DNA from: Brugia malayi
Lineage: Eukaryota; Nematoda; Chromadorea; Rhabditida; Onchocercidae
Assembly (NCBI RefSeq): GCF_000002995.4
Contig: NW_025062479.1
Coordinates: 2,749,721 to 2,813,720, forward strand
Length of the DNA stretch: 64,000 nucleotides
Reading direction: 5' to 3'
Part shown: one piece after another, positions 48,309-61,561 of the stretch
Position numbering within the stretch: position 1 is the first letter of the stretch
Layout of the letters: each line of letters begins with the position of its first letter
The notes under the pieces: model-generated
Seen by the model: the letters and a program-made list of their open reading frames with translations, nothing else
Databases searched by the model: none
Told to the model about the DNA's origin: nothing
Position numbers and translations under genes: made by a program

Positions 48309-51300
48309 CTAGGTTTTCTGGATTTCGAACAATTTAACATTGGTATCATACCAAATTGGTGGGTCGATATTTCTAAAAAATAAAGAAAATAATTTAAATG
48401 ATAGAACATTATATTTATGCATGAAGTTTGTGTTTCAGTAAAAAAATGAACTCTTTGTACATAAAATCAACATTCTTTTGAATCTACACAAAACTTATAA
48501 AGAAAAAAAAAAAAAAAAAAAGCTAGAAGTTTAAATCAGCAGTTTATAAAATTTAACAATGGGTAACAAAATAGGCAAAACAGTGGCTGATCATTATTAC
48601 ATTAACTTAACAAGATACCTTAAATAAATGACTCCCCATAGATACGTTCGAAACCAGTGATTAGTACCAGCGTTAGCCTGATATTTTCTAATAAGTATAG
48701 GATGAGGAACTGGCAACAATCCTACCAAAGTACCATGCTGAAGGAACTTCAGGATTTCGCTTTCGTCTGTTAAACCCCTGCAAACTTTGCATCTCAAGAG
48801 GACACATCAAATACTTCAAAAAAACTTCATTTCTAAAGCTATTTTGTGCAATACAAAATGGTGCCTTAACGGAAATGGTGAAGTCGAAAGTTTAAGTATT
48901 CAATTTTTATATGAAAACTTACTTATCGATGCAAATCTTCTCAACCTGTGGCACAAGAACTTGCAGAAGCCTCATCACCGTTTGAAGAGGAAGTTTACTT
49001 TTCCAGGATTCAACCCAGTCTGTACTTGCCATCCAACCTTCTTGTACATCATCGCTTGCTTGTGCCAAATCGTTCACTCCTTTTTCTGTCATTGCTGATA
49101 CCAATGGCGTTTCAGCCAGGGTAGCCTTTATATTCGCTTTGTTTTCCACATCTATAACATTTGATTCAGTATTCACAGTTCATAGCGATAATTACCATGT
49201 GGAAATCGATATCAGTCGTTTGATAATTTATTTTGCCTACTTGTTAAATTGCTGACGGATATGAAACATTGTTAACAAAAAAAGTCTTAGTTGTCGAAAT
49301 TTATATCAAACTACGTAAAAAAGTGGGGAATAAATGTAAACTTGATGTACCAAACCTTACCATCAACAGATTTTGCTACAGCTATTGACTTTGATTCAGC
49401 AACCGCACCGCTTTTACGACCTTTGCGCCCCTGTAGCATTTTCATGATATATGCTGAATCAGATGAAAGATTTGCCAGCTGATAAAATACTTGGCGTTTT
49501 CGAATGATAGTATACACCAAATTTGAATTTCCTGAATATATAGTAGTTAAAAAGGATTGATGAAGTATATACTACTAACAGGTAGTTGATGAACATTCTT
49601 ATCTATTTAATCAAAATGCTTTCTGAGACTGACATAGCAGAACTTTTGCAGTATTTGCAAATAAAATCTTCCAGAATAAAGAAAAGCTTTATTTAAACAA
49701 TACCATCGAACTGATATTGAATAATATTATTGAGAACTTCAAGAAGGAAGAAAATAAGAAGATGATTCGTCGGCGATGAAAACAAAAACCAGGGAGTTGA
49801 AAAAGCTTCAATGAGATGAATAAGCTTATTAGCGGCGATCATCGAAATGGACTTCAGGTATGGTGACACTGCAAAAAAAGAAAAAAATAAATAAAAAATA
49901 AAGCTATTAAGATTTTGTAGAAAGTTACAGCGTACAAAAACTCAAGGAAAGCAAACAGTCACGAGATAAAACTTAAGTTGGACTTTAGATTGTAAAACCT
50001 CTACAATTAAAAAAATAGTAAATGAAGCTAATTTATACTATCCATAATTGACGCAATCTGCAACAGACTAGTCATTTCTCGCATTACTTCATTCATTGCT
50101 TCATTATCCCGACCTTTATCTCATCCCACTACTAATTTTAATACTCATATGACAATAAAAAAGCAAACAAACCGTTCACAATAATTGTTAAAAGACAGTC
50201 GAAAAGTGATTGCAATCGGTGATTGCCAGTGGTTATCAGCTTGTGAAACACCTGCAATAGTCCACTCTTCATACAAATATACTGGATATATCGCACAGTT
50301 TGCAATCTGTCTGCATGCATCTTTCATATATACATATACAGCAACACTTTGATAATATTGAAAGCGATATACTGAAGAACAGAAGACCTCTGTATTAATA
50401 CGACTCATAAGAAAAAAAAAAACCGTAGTCCAAGTTACAGCCGCTGAAGGTGGAATTGATTCATAAACTATAAAATCCATAAGAAAAAAGTACTGTAAGA
50501 GATAAAATATGAACAATGAAAGAATAGTACACAACAAAATTATTTTAAACCCACTTTTCAAATCAATACTTGAAAAATCAACCCTAATAACATACAAGGA
50601 TAAGCAAATCTGCATGTGTTCCAGTGAATGACTGAACATCGATAGCTGCTCGTGGAGTGTAGGGTTTATTTAAACGTACACCAAAGTTTCGTTCACCACT
50701 TAACAACAGAATAATAAAAACACCCATGTGTATCAAACCAACACGAGCTGCAAATTTTGTTCAGTAAAATACAATAACTTTATCTAGCTATTTTTCAAAA
50801 AACTTTAACATAATAGTTCGAAAATATTTTGTTTCCCATACCTGGATCATTGCGAGAAGCACTAATGTGAAATAATATCGGGACAAGTACCTCCAGAACA
50901 TCACTTGTTTTCAATAAATAAAACATGAATTTCTGAAATACTACGTTTTCAAAGTAATGTAAGGAATTTTAAACGCGTGCATAAAATTAGAATGTCCTGT
51001 TTGTTGAAGAGACAATGAACCATTACCTGATTGTATTCACAGCATTTCCAGAGTAAAACGAGGAGTTCTTGATGGCATGTTATTTTTTTGGTAGAACTCG
51101 GAAGATACGTTGCAACCAATGGATTTGTTAATAAACGAGTCATGCCTTTTAACATGAATTCAAAGTCCTCCTCGCGATGAATCCTTGATAGATAATTAAT
51201 GAAAAAATTGTCAGCATATTCGTTTTTCTGAAATTGGTTCCAACATATATAAGTTATAGGTAACCGCTAAGCTTCAAATTTTTTCAGAGAGACGATTACC

Positions 51301-52985
51301 TTGTCAGACGATTGTGTTTCATTATCCAAGCACACGATAAGCACTTGCAATGCAGTCTGCACAAGTGGTTCTCTGGTGTCCGTAAAAAGTAAATAATTAT
51401 AAGGTACACCGAAACCAACTGGATCATATGCGCAAACTATATTAAGGAGGGAAGTAAAAAGCGGAAGAACGTGACGATTTTCCGCAGATGTAAATCTTGC
51501 TATCCATCTCATTCTATTTTCATCTGAAATTAAGGAAACATTCTGCCACCGTAATTCGAGTTTGACTTCAGAAATCCTAGATATGTTATTATTGTAACTG
51601 CCTCAAACTTAATAATCCAACGAAGTTGGATGCTAATAATAAATAATAAAGATGACCCAAACTTCCTACAAATAGTGGAGCAAAACATTTTTGACTCAAA
51701 TCACACCTGAAATTGAGACATAAATAACTTCTGAAAAGCATGTCAACAAAAGTTTGAGAATTTCAGTCCGTCGCTGATCATGCTCTGCTACTTGCGGTGG
51801 TTTTGTCGCAAAACCAACTCCAGCTTCCCATATATATTCGCAGCTGTCAATCGTACTTAGGTCATCCGATCCTCCCTAAAAAATTAAAGCGATGACATAA
51901 TTTCGCGATTCATGTTTGCTAATTTTGCCGTCAGAGAGTACAGATAAATGGATAAGTTTGCAAAAAAAGATTTACCAAAAAATTGTGTCTGGCTTAAATA
52001 TTAATCTTATATGAAGTGAAGGATAAACAGAATGAAAAAATTCCCCATCGATAATATATATGTTCCCTTTCATTAAACATAATTTTTATGTACAGAAAAG
52101 TACCGGATGGTTTCTAAGAGATGAAACGGTGAATTCAGGACAAAAGAGTAGATCGGTAAGAGCGGATATCAATGTATATGCTAATGGTTGATGGGGAAAC
52201 TGTTCATTTTCTTCTGCTGATGGTAACGACCAAAAGAAACATTTCCAATCCGAATCTTCGAATAAATATGGACAAACCCTTGTTAGAAGTCGTATACAAT
52301 TCAGTACCTAAAAACAGCGTTTAACCCCGTTTAACCAAAGAATGTGTATTTGAAAGTTTTTCATATTTAGTAACACAAACTTGGCTTGGCCGAAATCTCC
52401 ATTGAGTTCATAAAGCCAGGAAGTGAATTAGAATATTTAAACGTGAATTAGAATATTTAAACGATTCGAAGTTTTTGCATAATAAACCATGGCTTTTTTG
52501 GTCGAATTAAACAAACAAAAGTAATCCAACACACCTTTGTCGACGATATGGCTGATGGAGAGTTACATGCTGTTGTTATTTGATCTACAGTTTTATAACA
52601 TAAAGCTGCCAGATTGCTCGGAGAATTATCACGCAATGAACGAACCTGCAAAATATCTTAAAAATGGAGATAATTAAATATTTACTTGGAAAAAATGATG
52701 TCCAATAATAAATTAATCTAATTTCTCACACATCAATAGCAGTTGCCATATATTTACTATAAATTACTATAAAACTATCGCCGATCTTTACTGGTCATAT
52801 CAAATAGCTTCCGAAAGTATTAAACTAACATCGTCCGCTGTGATCAGTGAAAAAATATCCGCAGCACTGTTTATATTAGAAGCACATAACTCTTCCCAAA
52901 ATGCATCTTCTTCCACTTTTGATTTTTTCGTTGTAAGTTCAACCACTGCTTTGCGAAAATTAATTTTACTCCCAGAATTACCCAT
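48309..52985 (-). CDS. hid-1: HID-1 (dense-core vesicle / Golgi sorting protein)
   Basis: Peripheral Golgi protein required for dense-core vesicle cargo sorting; identified in C. elegans through a dauer-formation phenotype. Predicted 724 residues. Exons: 52985-52830, 52645-52535, 52307-52104, 51875-51707, 51523-51300, 51227-51027, 50932-50842, 50747-50596, 50251-50173, 49868-49704, 49531-49361, 49151-48923, 48777-48619, 48372-48309, all in phase. It starts MGNSGSKINFRKAVVEL, the invariant HID-1 start with a Gly2 myristoylation site. Other family stretches are YDPVGFGVPYNYLLF, NFGVRLNKPYTPR, STPWFLFS, HGTLVGLLPVPHPILIRKY, WFRTYLWGVIYLR and the end WYDTNVKLFEIQKT. End-to-end similarity makes the identification secure. 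Confidence 0.97.
52423..52462. repeat. Tandem duplication of 20 bp in a hid-1 intron
   Basis: The 20-mer GTGAATTAGAATATTTAAAC occurs twice in direct tandem, in the intron between hid-1 exons 2 and 3. Confidence 0.9.
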
Positions 52986-55408
52986 TATTCGACTAGAAGT
53001 TCTTTTGCTCAGTTTTAGAGAATTAGCAAATTAGTAAAAATTTCTGACAATATTATGAAGCAAACATTTGATGCGCCTTGAAGCAAATATAGTCGATTGA
53101 AGTATAGTTGAGCATACAAATAGCCTATCCACACATGAAATCAAAAATGAATGAAAATAGTACCCCAAACAATATTCTAGTTAGATATGCTAATTCGTAA
53201 CAACAAAATATAACAAAATATGCTACAGGAAGAAAATGAACAAAACATTACAAATAATTCTTGCAAATGTGTCATCATCCAATTCATAGACTTATCCTTA
53301 CCAAACAGTTCCTGCATATTTCATTTCAGTATGCTTTCAAAGAAAATTTCCACAAAAAAATCCATTAATGACACCTATAGCGTGCGTAATCGTGCAGTAT
53401 AACTCTACGAGAAAGTTATCACCACGCTTATAACGCTCAGAAGTTGAATAAAGCCTACAAGTTAAAAAAAACTCAGCGAATGGATGAAAATCGTTTGTGA
53501 TTCGTTGTTGCATTATGACTGCTGATTCTGTTGCATGGCAAACAGTGACGGACGTGGCTTGCATGAGGGCTTCTTCTCTTCTGTGGTAAAACGGAAGAGC
53601 GACATCTTCATCCGGTTGTACATGTCCAGAATGATGTCGTTGAAAGCAGTTACAAACTGATAGGAAGAAAAAGTGAAAAGAACTCTAACTTGTGGTATTT
53701 TTGCAATAGTATTATTCACCATCCTATGATATCGATTGAAGATAGGATTTCTGAGTGATTAATGTTATTGATTAAGTGATAATTGAGATATTTGTCAAAA
53801 TAAAGTACTGATAATTTGTTTGTATTGAGTGAGATGGAAATAGTATGATAGATTTAAGACTTGATCATTCATACATATCCATAATCCTATTACAATTTTT
53901 TTGTCGTGCTTGAAGTCAGGTTGAATCATTCAATTATATGAGCAGTGAGTTTAAGCGTGAAACATTTTATTACAAATTTTCGTCTAATTATTTAGTGGAA
54001 GAGAACAGTGATATTCAGATAAATAAATTCTATTCATCTCGTAACGTTGGAAAAAATTCTACTAATCTCGTAAAACATTTGGCTTGGCGCTGAGCTTTGC
54101 TGATTGATTTCTTACATTGTTTTGCTTAGATATCATACATATTTGTGGTGTTTCAGCATTCTTTGAATCTCAAATCGGATCGATCAGTGCGAGAAATTAA
54201 GCATATATTGGATAAATAAAAAAAATTTACATGAAGTATAGTAGCTTGCTGTTTATCATAATTTAACGGCCACAACAATCTCATCATCTAATAAAGACAG
54301 CAATTCTGAAACATGCAGCAAACAAATGACTGGATAAGTGATTTTCCTTCCCATCATTTTCGTTAATTATCGATTCAGATTTTAAGTATTAAATTCATAT
54401 CAGTTTCATGTGCCACTTTATTGCGACTTCAAAATTACTTTTCTTTCCAATATCTAATGTTTCAACATCCATCAATTCATCGAAACATTTCAAACACTAA
54501 GTTCATCTATCTTTTTTCTTCTCAGCTTTAAGTGCCACTTACTGTCAAATTTCAGATTAAATGCATAAACTTTGGTGAGCTGTTCGTCATGTTAATGTGA
54601 TGACGAATAATTCTATAACTAAGTATCCGAATACTTAATGAGCTGATAAAATTCAATGAATTGGAAAACCAATTTTGTGAGTTTCGAACTTAGTTCTTTG
54701 AAGAGTCTTGAAGAATAACGAACTTCTGTGAACAAAAAAGATTTAAAAGATGTGAGGAAGAGGTGAGATCGGGACGGCAGCGATCTGTTAGACTGAATTT
54801 TAGTGTTTAACAATAACGTTGACATACGTCTTTTTTTTCTAGACAATTGCTATTGCTTAAAAATTTCCGATTTTGCTTCCATAGGTATTTACTTTTTTTG
54901 CTACAGTTTCTTAATTACTGAGAGAATTGAAAGAAGTAAAATTTATTACAAGATGTAAACAACTATGACAAAGCAGTAATAAGCGCGATCCACTTTTTAA
55001 GTTTATCAATGGGAAATAATTTCGTCTTGATCAGATTGAGATTCAGTTGGTGCTGCAAATATACATTTTGATTTATGAGGTCGTTTGATTAATTATATGC
55101 TTAGCGTAAGATAGTTACACTGCAGTTTTCCTACGTTCATGATTCATTTAAAACTACTGCAGGCGAAACAAATGAGCTTTCAACCCTGAGTCTGATAATC
55201 TGCATATTTTATTTTCCATATAAGAGTTATTCCCTCGACATTAGCAATGTTTGGCTTGATAATCTAGATATACTTTTTTTTTAAGAAAGATTTTATTTTA
55301 GTACAAATGATTTCGTTGAAAAAAATGTTGAAGCAAAGAAAAACGAGCAAAATAGAGCAAAACGAGTCTGTCCTAAATTTTCTTTTTCTATAAGAAATTC
55401 TTTCAAAT
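52986..55408. other. Intergenic region upstream of hid-1
   Basis: About 2.4 kb between hid-1 and the next minus-strand gene. It contains the hid-1 promoter region and one less AT-rich patch at about 53400-53720 with small open frames (listed separately). Otherwise I see nothing. Confidence 0.6.
53513..53722 (-). CDS. Possible small ORF, 69 codons (unrecognised)
   Basis: The frame starts MVNNTIAKIPQ and ends AMQQNQQS. Its middle part (FNDIILDMYNRMKM) looks helical and the patch is richer in GC than its surroundings, but a second frame of the same strand is also open (about 53684-53337) and equally protein-like. I do not recognise either. It could be a terminal exon of an unannotated gene, part of the hid-1 5' region, or chance. 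Confidence 0.2.
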   Translation of the reverse strand: MVNNTIAKIPQVRVLFTFSSYQFVTAFNDIILDMYNRMKMSLFRFTTEEKKPSCKPRPSLFAMQQNQQS

Positions 55409-57767
55409 TTAAATAGTGTAAAACTCACTGTAACTTCTGTAGAATTCATCACTATAAGGCCATCCACGTCTAATATGTTCGAGAAGATATTCTCGTGCCA
55501 AAGCTCGTAGATCATTTGGTGCACGACGGATTTTTGATGAAAATGCTTGTGAAACAGCATATCCTCCAGCATTATGTGGTTTGTATCGGATTGTTTCAGT
55601 TTCATTTTCCTGAGGTTTTTCGGATAATAGTGACAAACTCTGATGCTAAATTTTCTTTTCTACGAAAATATCGAAGTTTTTATTTATTTATATGAGATGG
55701 AATTTGTTGTTAATTTTGAAGACAATAATATTGGTCCTTTTAAATGATATCTTCACCTCATTTGTCGATGATTTCTGCGATATTTAACAGTATTGTATTA
55801 TCCATCCTTACGGCATTCTTTTTCACAAAGTAACTTCTAACGTCGCCATTTCACTAATTAAGATTAATTAGAATTGTTATGTAGAGAGAAAAAAAATCCA
55901 CTGATTCACTTTAAATATAACTCACATTTGGTTTTTCGAACAACTGAGGTTCTGATGTTTTCGAAGTAATTAGTGCTGGGGTTATTGCAGTCGTTATGAT
56001 TGTACTTGAGGCAGTGGTAAACGTTTGCAATGTTTTCGCCTGATTCGATGAGACTGATTGCTAAAAATTCTTATACTTGTTATCAATTTGCCTTTCTCCT
56101 GAATGACTAATTCGAAGTGCCAAAGTGAGAAATCAGGCTTGCGTAATGAATTCCATGATGTCTGAATTGGTATCATTTATGACTGTTAATGTATTAATGA
56201 AAAAATTTTTAGATGAAAAAACAAAAAGATGTATCCTTGAATTCCATTTGTCTCAAATTCAAGGATATATTTGTGGATAATCTGAATAAAATAACCACCT
56301 CAGAAGTGGTTCTGTCAAGGACTGGTTGTCTAGAAACATTTGATACATCAGATTCTAACTGATTATCATACTGTAATAATTCATTTTCATGCTGTTGGCG
56401 TTGAGCGGTCGTCAACGGTGTATATTTCAGGACACTCCATCCAATACTTCCTTCTTTCTCAGGCTTATTTCTTTGTAAAATTTTCTTAATCAATACATCC
56501 TCATCAATATTTCTCTCTCCACTTTCACAGCAGATCGGTGTATTCAGCGATTTGTAGCAAAAACGTCCTGACTGAAGCAAAGTTATGAAAATTGAAAACA
56601 GAATAAAAAATATGTTTCCGCGTAAGTTATTCCAAGTTTTTGTACACTATAAGTAAAGGATACAATATTATTACATTTTGTTAATAGTTTTTAATGTAAA
56701 TGAGAGGCTAACTTTGAACATATTAATGGATTTCTTTTTATACATTAGACCAACTGTTTTGGTTTGTGCTATAGTGCTTTGCATGTTACAGATGTACTTA
56801 TTGTCGAATTGTATTGAATGTGAGGAAAATTATATATAGTTGCATCAGATACTCATTAATTCTTATCAGTTTTTTAAAATCTTCCCAAATATCACGAAGG
56901 CATTACTTGATGAGCGCAGTCTTCTTCAGTACATGGTACAGGATCTCCGTTGCCATCAAGTATAGTAAAAGCAGGTTCTGGACATTCTAAATTTGGTGCA
57001 TTGAAAAGTTCATTATTCAATGCAATTGGCTGAATTGTTTCATCTGGGGAATTTATTTCTTTCGGTGAAATAGCGCCATGAGATGTATCAATGATGGATG
57101 ATAATTCCTCACAACATATCGAATGTTTCCCGACGTTAAGACATTGCATGGAACTCTGGAAAATATTTTTCATTTTACTAGTACTGAAATTGCATCTGAA
57201 AACAAATTTGAAAAAGGAATTGGAAAATTTAGGAAATGAAGAATCCCTGCGGAGAATTAAAAATAATCTGTGCTTAACTCAATCTCTCATGCTATTTGTT
57301 ACTGTGAATCACCTGTGGGCAGGCATGAAGACCGGGAGTGCAAATGAGAGGTAAGCCAGCATCTGTGAGTATTGTAACACTAGGTGAGGGGCATTCAAGA
57401 GTGGAATCCAAATTAATTCCTTCCTCTGTTGGACAACATTGATAATTTGTTCCGGAAAAATAACAGGAATATCCAGGTCCACATAATTCTTCGTGCCCTG
57501 AAATATTGCATCACTTTTCAAATAGAAAAACTAGAAATATAGGAATTTTGAGTAATTCAGTCAAAAAGTTTCAAATGGATTAAGCACATGGAAAAAAAAA
57601 AGCATTTGAATTTGAAAAGTGGCTAAAATAATTAAGTCTCGATAGATATAGACGAAATTAATTTAAATGAAAACATAATAAAATTGAACCTGGTAGGCAT
57701 TGTTTTACGGTATCATTATCGTCCATTTCAGGCAGTTGGGAATTCGGACAGTACAATTTGGCATATT
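55409..57767 (-). CDS. Lustrin-type cysteine-rich secreted protein (5' end unresolved)
   Basis: Exons supported on the minus strand: 57767-57690, 57497-57313, 57155-56907, 56571-56299, 56060-55926, 55645-55409, all in phase (about 385 residues). Three Cys-rich units run in series, with repeated pairs such as CGPGYSCYFSGTNYQCC, CLNVGKHSICC and CYKSLNTPICC, alternating with C-P segments (YCPNSQLPE, LECPSPSV, LECPEPAF). This is the pattern of nematode lustrin-type cysteine modules found in extracellular or cuticle-associated proteins. A Thr/Ser-rich spacer and a basic C-terminal tail (REYLLEHIRRGWPYSDEF) follow. The first listed exon begins in phase 1, so at least one upstream exon with the signal peptide is missing. 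A candidate start at 58540-58532 (MSV, donor G|GTTATG) fits the phase but is weak, and joining to the CX-module gene upstream is the alternative. Function unknown. Confidence 0.75.
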
Positions 57768-60165
57768 CTGCAGTAGTTCTTTTTTCAATGTCACTGTTAT
57801 GCATTGAAATGAGTATCGGCATTGAAATGTAAGCTTCCGTTGTATTACTTTTTTTTTAATTCAAAAAAGATTAAAATAACACAGAAGTTTACTTTATATA
57901 GCTAAAGCTTTATAAGAATCTTACTTGAAGTTTTGGATTTCGTTGATAAATATATCAAATTTAGTAATGAAATTCAATTCTATAGCTCATAGTTCCAAAT
58001 TTATGAGCCATTTTATTATAATTTCCTTTTTTTTTTTTTTTTTTTTGACACAATTTTGAATGCTCCGAAATTGGATGCATCACGAATATCCATTACGGTT
58101 ATTTTCTTTTCTGTGGTGAAGAAATCAAAAGGATCATTGAAAGATAATGCTATGAACTAAAAAGTTTATTCTCTTTATTTGGGAAGAAATAATGGTGTGT
58201 CACAAAACAGAAATTGTGACAATACTAAGAAGCATCTTAGCAAAAAAAGGAAAAAGAAAGAAAGGAAAGGAGAGCAATTAATAGCTTCAAAACGTTGTAG
58301 CTCCTTATCTCAAAACTGGCAAAATTGGCAATCAGGTGTAAAATTTGACATGCCAAAATTGATAACAATGGAATTATTGTACTGAATAATCTCAGTTAAT
58401 TTGAATATTATGTTTAAAAAATGACAAAAACGAAAAAAGAAATACCTTTGGAGTATGTCAAGCATACAGTAATGCTGAGTAAAGTAAGTCTACTGATTAG
58501 CTGCCGGTGCATAACCGACGAGGCAAGACAAAACAGACATTAATCAACTACAGTTTTCGATCAACCTAAAATCATTTAGGTCACAAACAATGGCCCACTT
58601 TTTCAAAACCACCCATGAACAAAGATGGATTATATCAGATATATTCCTTCTTTTGTTCTTCTCCGCCATCCCTTTGATTTCTATGTCGTAATCCCTTCAG
58701 TCATAACATCTCCCTCATCACGCAAGAAAATAATCAGCACTGGAACTTAATTCATTTTGCATTCCATGAATTTTAAGGTTTTAAATTCATTCATCCACAT
58801 TGCGGTTTCTTTTTTGCGAATTGAATACTTTTGTTATCGTGATACTTTTCTAGAAACAGATACAAAAATCCTCAGACGACTCCCAAAATGGATGGGATAA
58901 TATTACCACCCAAATAACATCTCAGATCTCTGTGATCATCCAAAATGTGTCAGTACTACCCAAACTAATAATGCATCAATGAAAACTTCTGCACACATGG
59001 ATTTATTGAAGTATTATATCATAAGTAGAATAGATAAACACACCACTTCAATGAGAAAAATTAGATATTTGTAACAGTCGTAAATTTTCATACCTTCTAT
59101 ATATAGATCAGTTATTTTGAATTTAATCACGCATCTTCAAATATAAGTTTTTTCTGTTAATCTGACTAAAAATTCAAATTACATACCTAAATATTGAGTT
59201 TAATAATTTACTATCTTAAACCATTTCTAACTAAATAAGATTTCTAAATTTCAAGTATGCCTATTACTATTTATAACTGCCGTTCTAATCATAGCTTCTT
59301 TCAGTTATTTCATTTTGAAATTTATAGAATAAAATTCTCTAATATTAGCAATTAATATGCGAACAAATAATTAGTAAATATAAATTAAGAACAGTTTTTA
59401 TAAATTTTTGCAAAATCAAAACTTTTCTTTTTACGTACAAAAATGATGGTGTAATGCAAAACATATAGAAATCAATTCGCTGATAGAAATTACTGATATA
59501 TGGTTGAATCCATTTGAACTGTCAAGGAAATAATAAATTGCACAAACCCAAAAATTGTTTGTTGTTAGTAAATTTTCAATATGTAGTACTATACGCAAAC
59601 ATGTACAAATTCAGGTCTCTTAATATTTGAAAAAAAATTAAAGTAGTTACTTAAATCAATCCATGAAAATAGCTAAACATTAATTTATTATGAAATTAGT
59701 TATGCATTAATTTATTAAACTATAATGTAATCACATAATACAAATGTCAAAAATGAGGAGTTATCTAAATCAAAATTAAATGCAGTTATTATGGAAATGA
59801 AATTATATTTCACGCAATGCAGAATGAAGCAATTCATGCAAAAGTAATATATTTATAAGAATATAAACAAAATAAACAAGAAGTCATTAAAAGTTAAAAT
59901 CCGTAAACATGCCATTATCTAAAACTTGTCTTCTGATCATTAAATCGTTTTGAGAATTTTATTTAGTATAGCAATTTATCGTCATATTTTAATGAAGAAT
60001 AATGAAACAAAAATCTGGAATATTGTAAATCTGATGCTATTTTTTTAGGCTCTTATATATCAATAAAGTGACTTTTTCCGAACTAAATTCAAGTTTCTAA
60101 AAAAATTGTTATCAAGAACTGGGGGAGTTCTTGAACTGTCGTACCGAACCATTTCATTCACTATT
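57768..60165. other. Large gap between CX-module gene and lustrin-type exons
   Basis: About 2.4 kb of AT-rich sequence. A less AT-rich patch at 58480-58760 contains the candidate first exon mentioned for the lustrin-type gene. I see no other gene; the gap is either intergenic or a long intron. Confidence 0.5.
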
Positions 60166-61561
60166 TTAAACGTGCAAATAAAGAAGAGCAAAAATCAAAA
60201 AGCATACCCGAGACTGAAAAGTTGGCGATGTATTCCACGGATTAAGTATTTTACCATAATGAGATGATGCACGCAAATCTTCACTGAATTCATTCAAACA
60301 GCAGGTTAACCCGCAGCAATACTGAACATATCGTTGACATCTAAATAAATTCAAATTTTGCTTTTAAGATTTTCGAAAAAGAATGGACCAAAATCTTGTG
60401 TAGTGAATTAATAACTTGTTGTACATAAATTACATATAAATTCTTACTGATAAACAATATCATATATGGGAGAACCATCTGCGTATTCCAAATTTTTTCG
60501 TTCATTTGAATCCATGCGATATAAACAAGTGTCTCGTGTTGTTAAATAGTTGAAGTTATCCTAAATCAAAGTGTTGTAAAATGAATAATTATTCATACAT
60601 ATAAAAGAAATTTTGAAAATACGAAAAAATTTCCTTTATTAAAGTACCATATAGTAATATCTTGTTCCCAACCAATAATTGCGTCGATATCGAGAAAGAT
60701 AGATTCGATCATTGAATGCTTCCACTTTACGTATTGCATATCCATTAAGCATGTAAGTAGTGATTAACTGCAATACGTCCTGAGTTGTTTCATTATTACC
60801 GCTACTCACTTTACCACCGGAATGACTTCTAAACATAAAAAGTTTTTTAAATAATTTCAAATTTTGTTTAAATTGATGTTTTTTAGACTAAATGTGAAAT
60901 AAAAAAGTGCCGTAATAGCGCATGAAATATGTGTTAATTGCATAAAGCATTCCATGAGCTGATAAATAGTAGGTTGACGAGTTATTCGTCAACATATGAG
61001 AAGCATATATCCGAAATTTCCGAATCATCGAATACAATAAGCATTAACCTGACTGCTGGTAATACAGGATGCCTGAAAAAGAATAAATTTCATTTTTATG
61101 TATATTAGTAAATCCCAAGATTTTAAACTGTAAAACTGAATTATTACAAGCGATTAAACGTAGCTTATTTGAGAGAACAAAACTGAAAAATTAATATTCT
61201 AAGAAAAAAATTTTTGGATGCAACAAAAGTTTTTGTTAAAATTTTCACAAAATTATATGAAGATTCCAGTCAAAACCATTCATATAATTTACAATAGTAA
61301 ATTTATATAAATTGGAATTTATTAAATTTTTTAATTATTGCAGTTTTTTTTGTGATTTTTTTCGTCAACATGATTTTAAATTTATACAACCATCTCCTTA
61401 ATTAATTATGTCTTGCTCGTTTCTCGGTTTGCACAAGAAGGTTGCAATTTAAATAGAACAATGCAAATTATGTTCAGTTTAAGTGATAAAATATACCTGA
61501 TATCGATGGTTAAACTGCATGCCATCAGTAAAAAAAGGAAGTAACAATAAGCAGTATGCAT
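60166..61561 (-). CDS. Secreted CX-module protein
   Basis: Predicted 185 residues. Exons: 61561-61497, 61072-61049 (24-nt microexon), 60828-60648, 60560-60448, 60340-60166, in phase. A signal peptide is clear (MHTAYCYFLFLLMACSL). The body carries a nematode CX module: aromatic RNYWLGTRYYYM, a first Cys (TTRDTCLYRM), the YADGSPIYDIVYQC stretch and the closing CCGLTCC. The model as given ends with a hydrophobic tail (VCFLIFALLYLHV), which could be a membrane or GPI-attachment tail. Alternatively a GTATGC donor just before that tail (60207) is used and transcription continues into the lustrin-type exons. CX-module proteins are known only as nematode surface or secreted proteins of unknown function. 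Confidence 0.8.
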
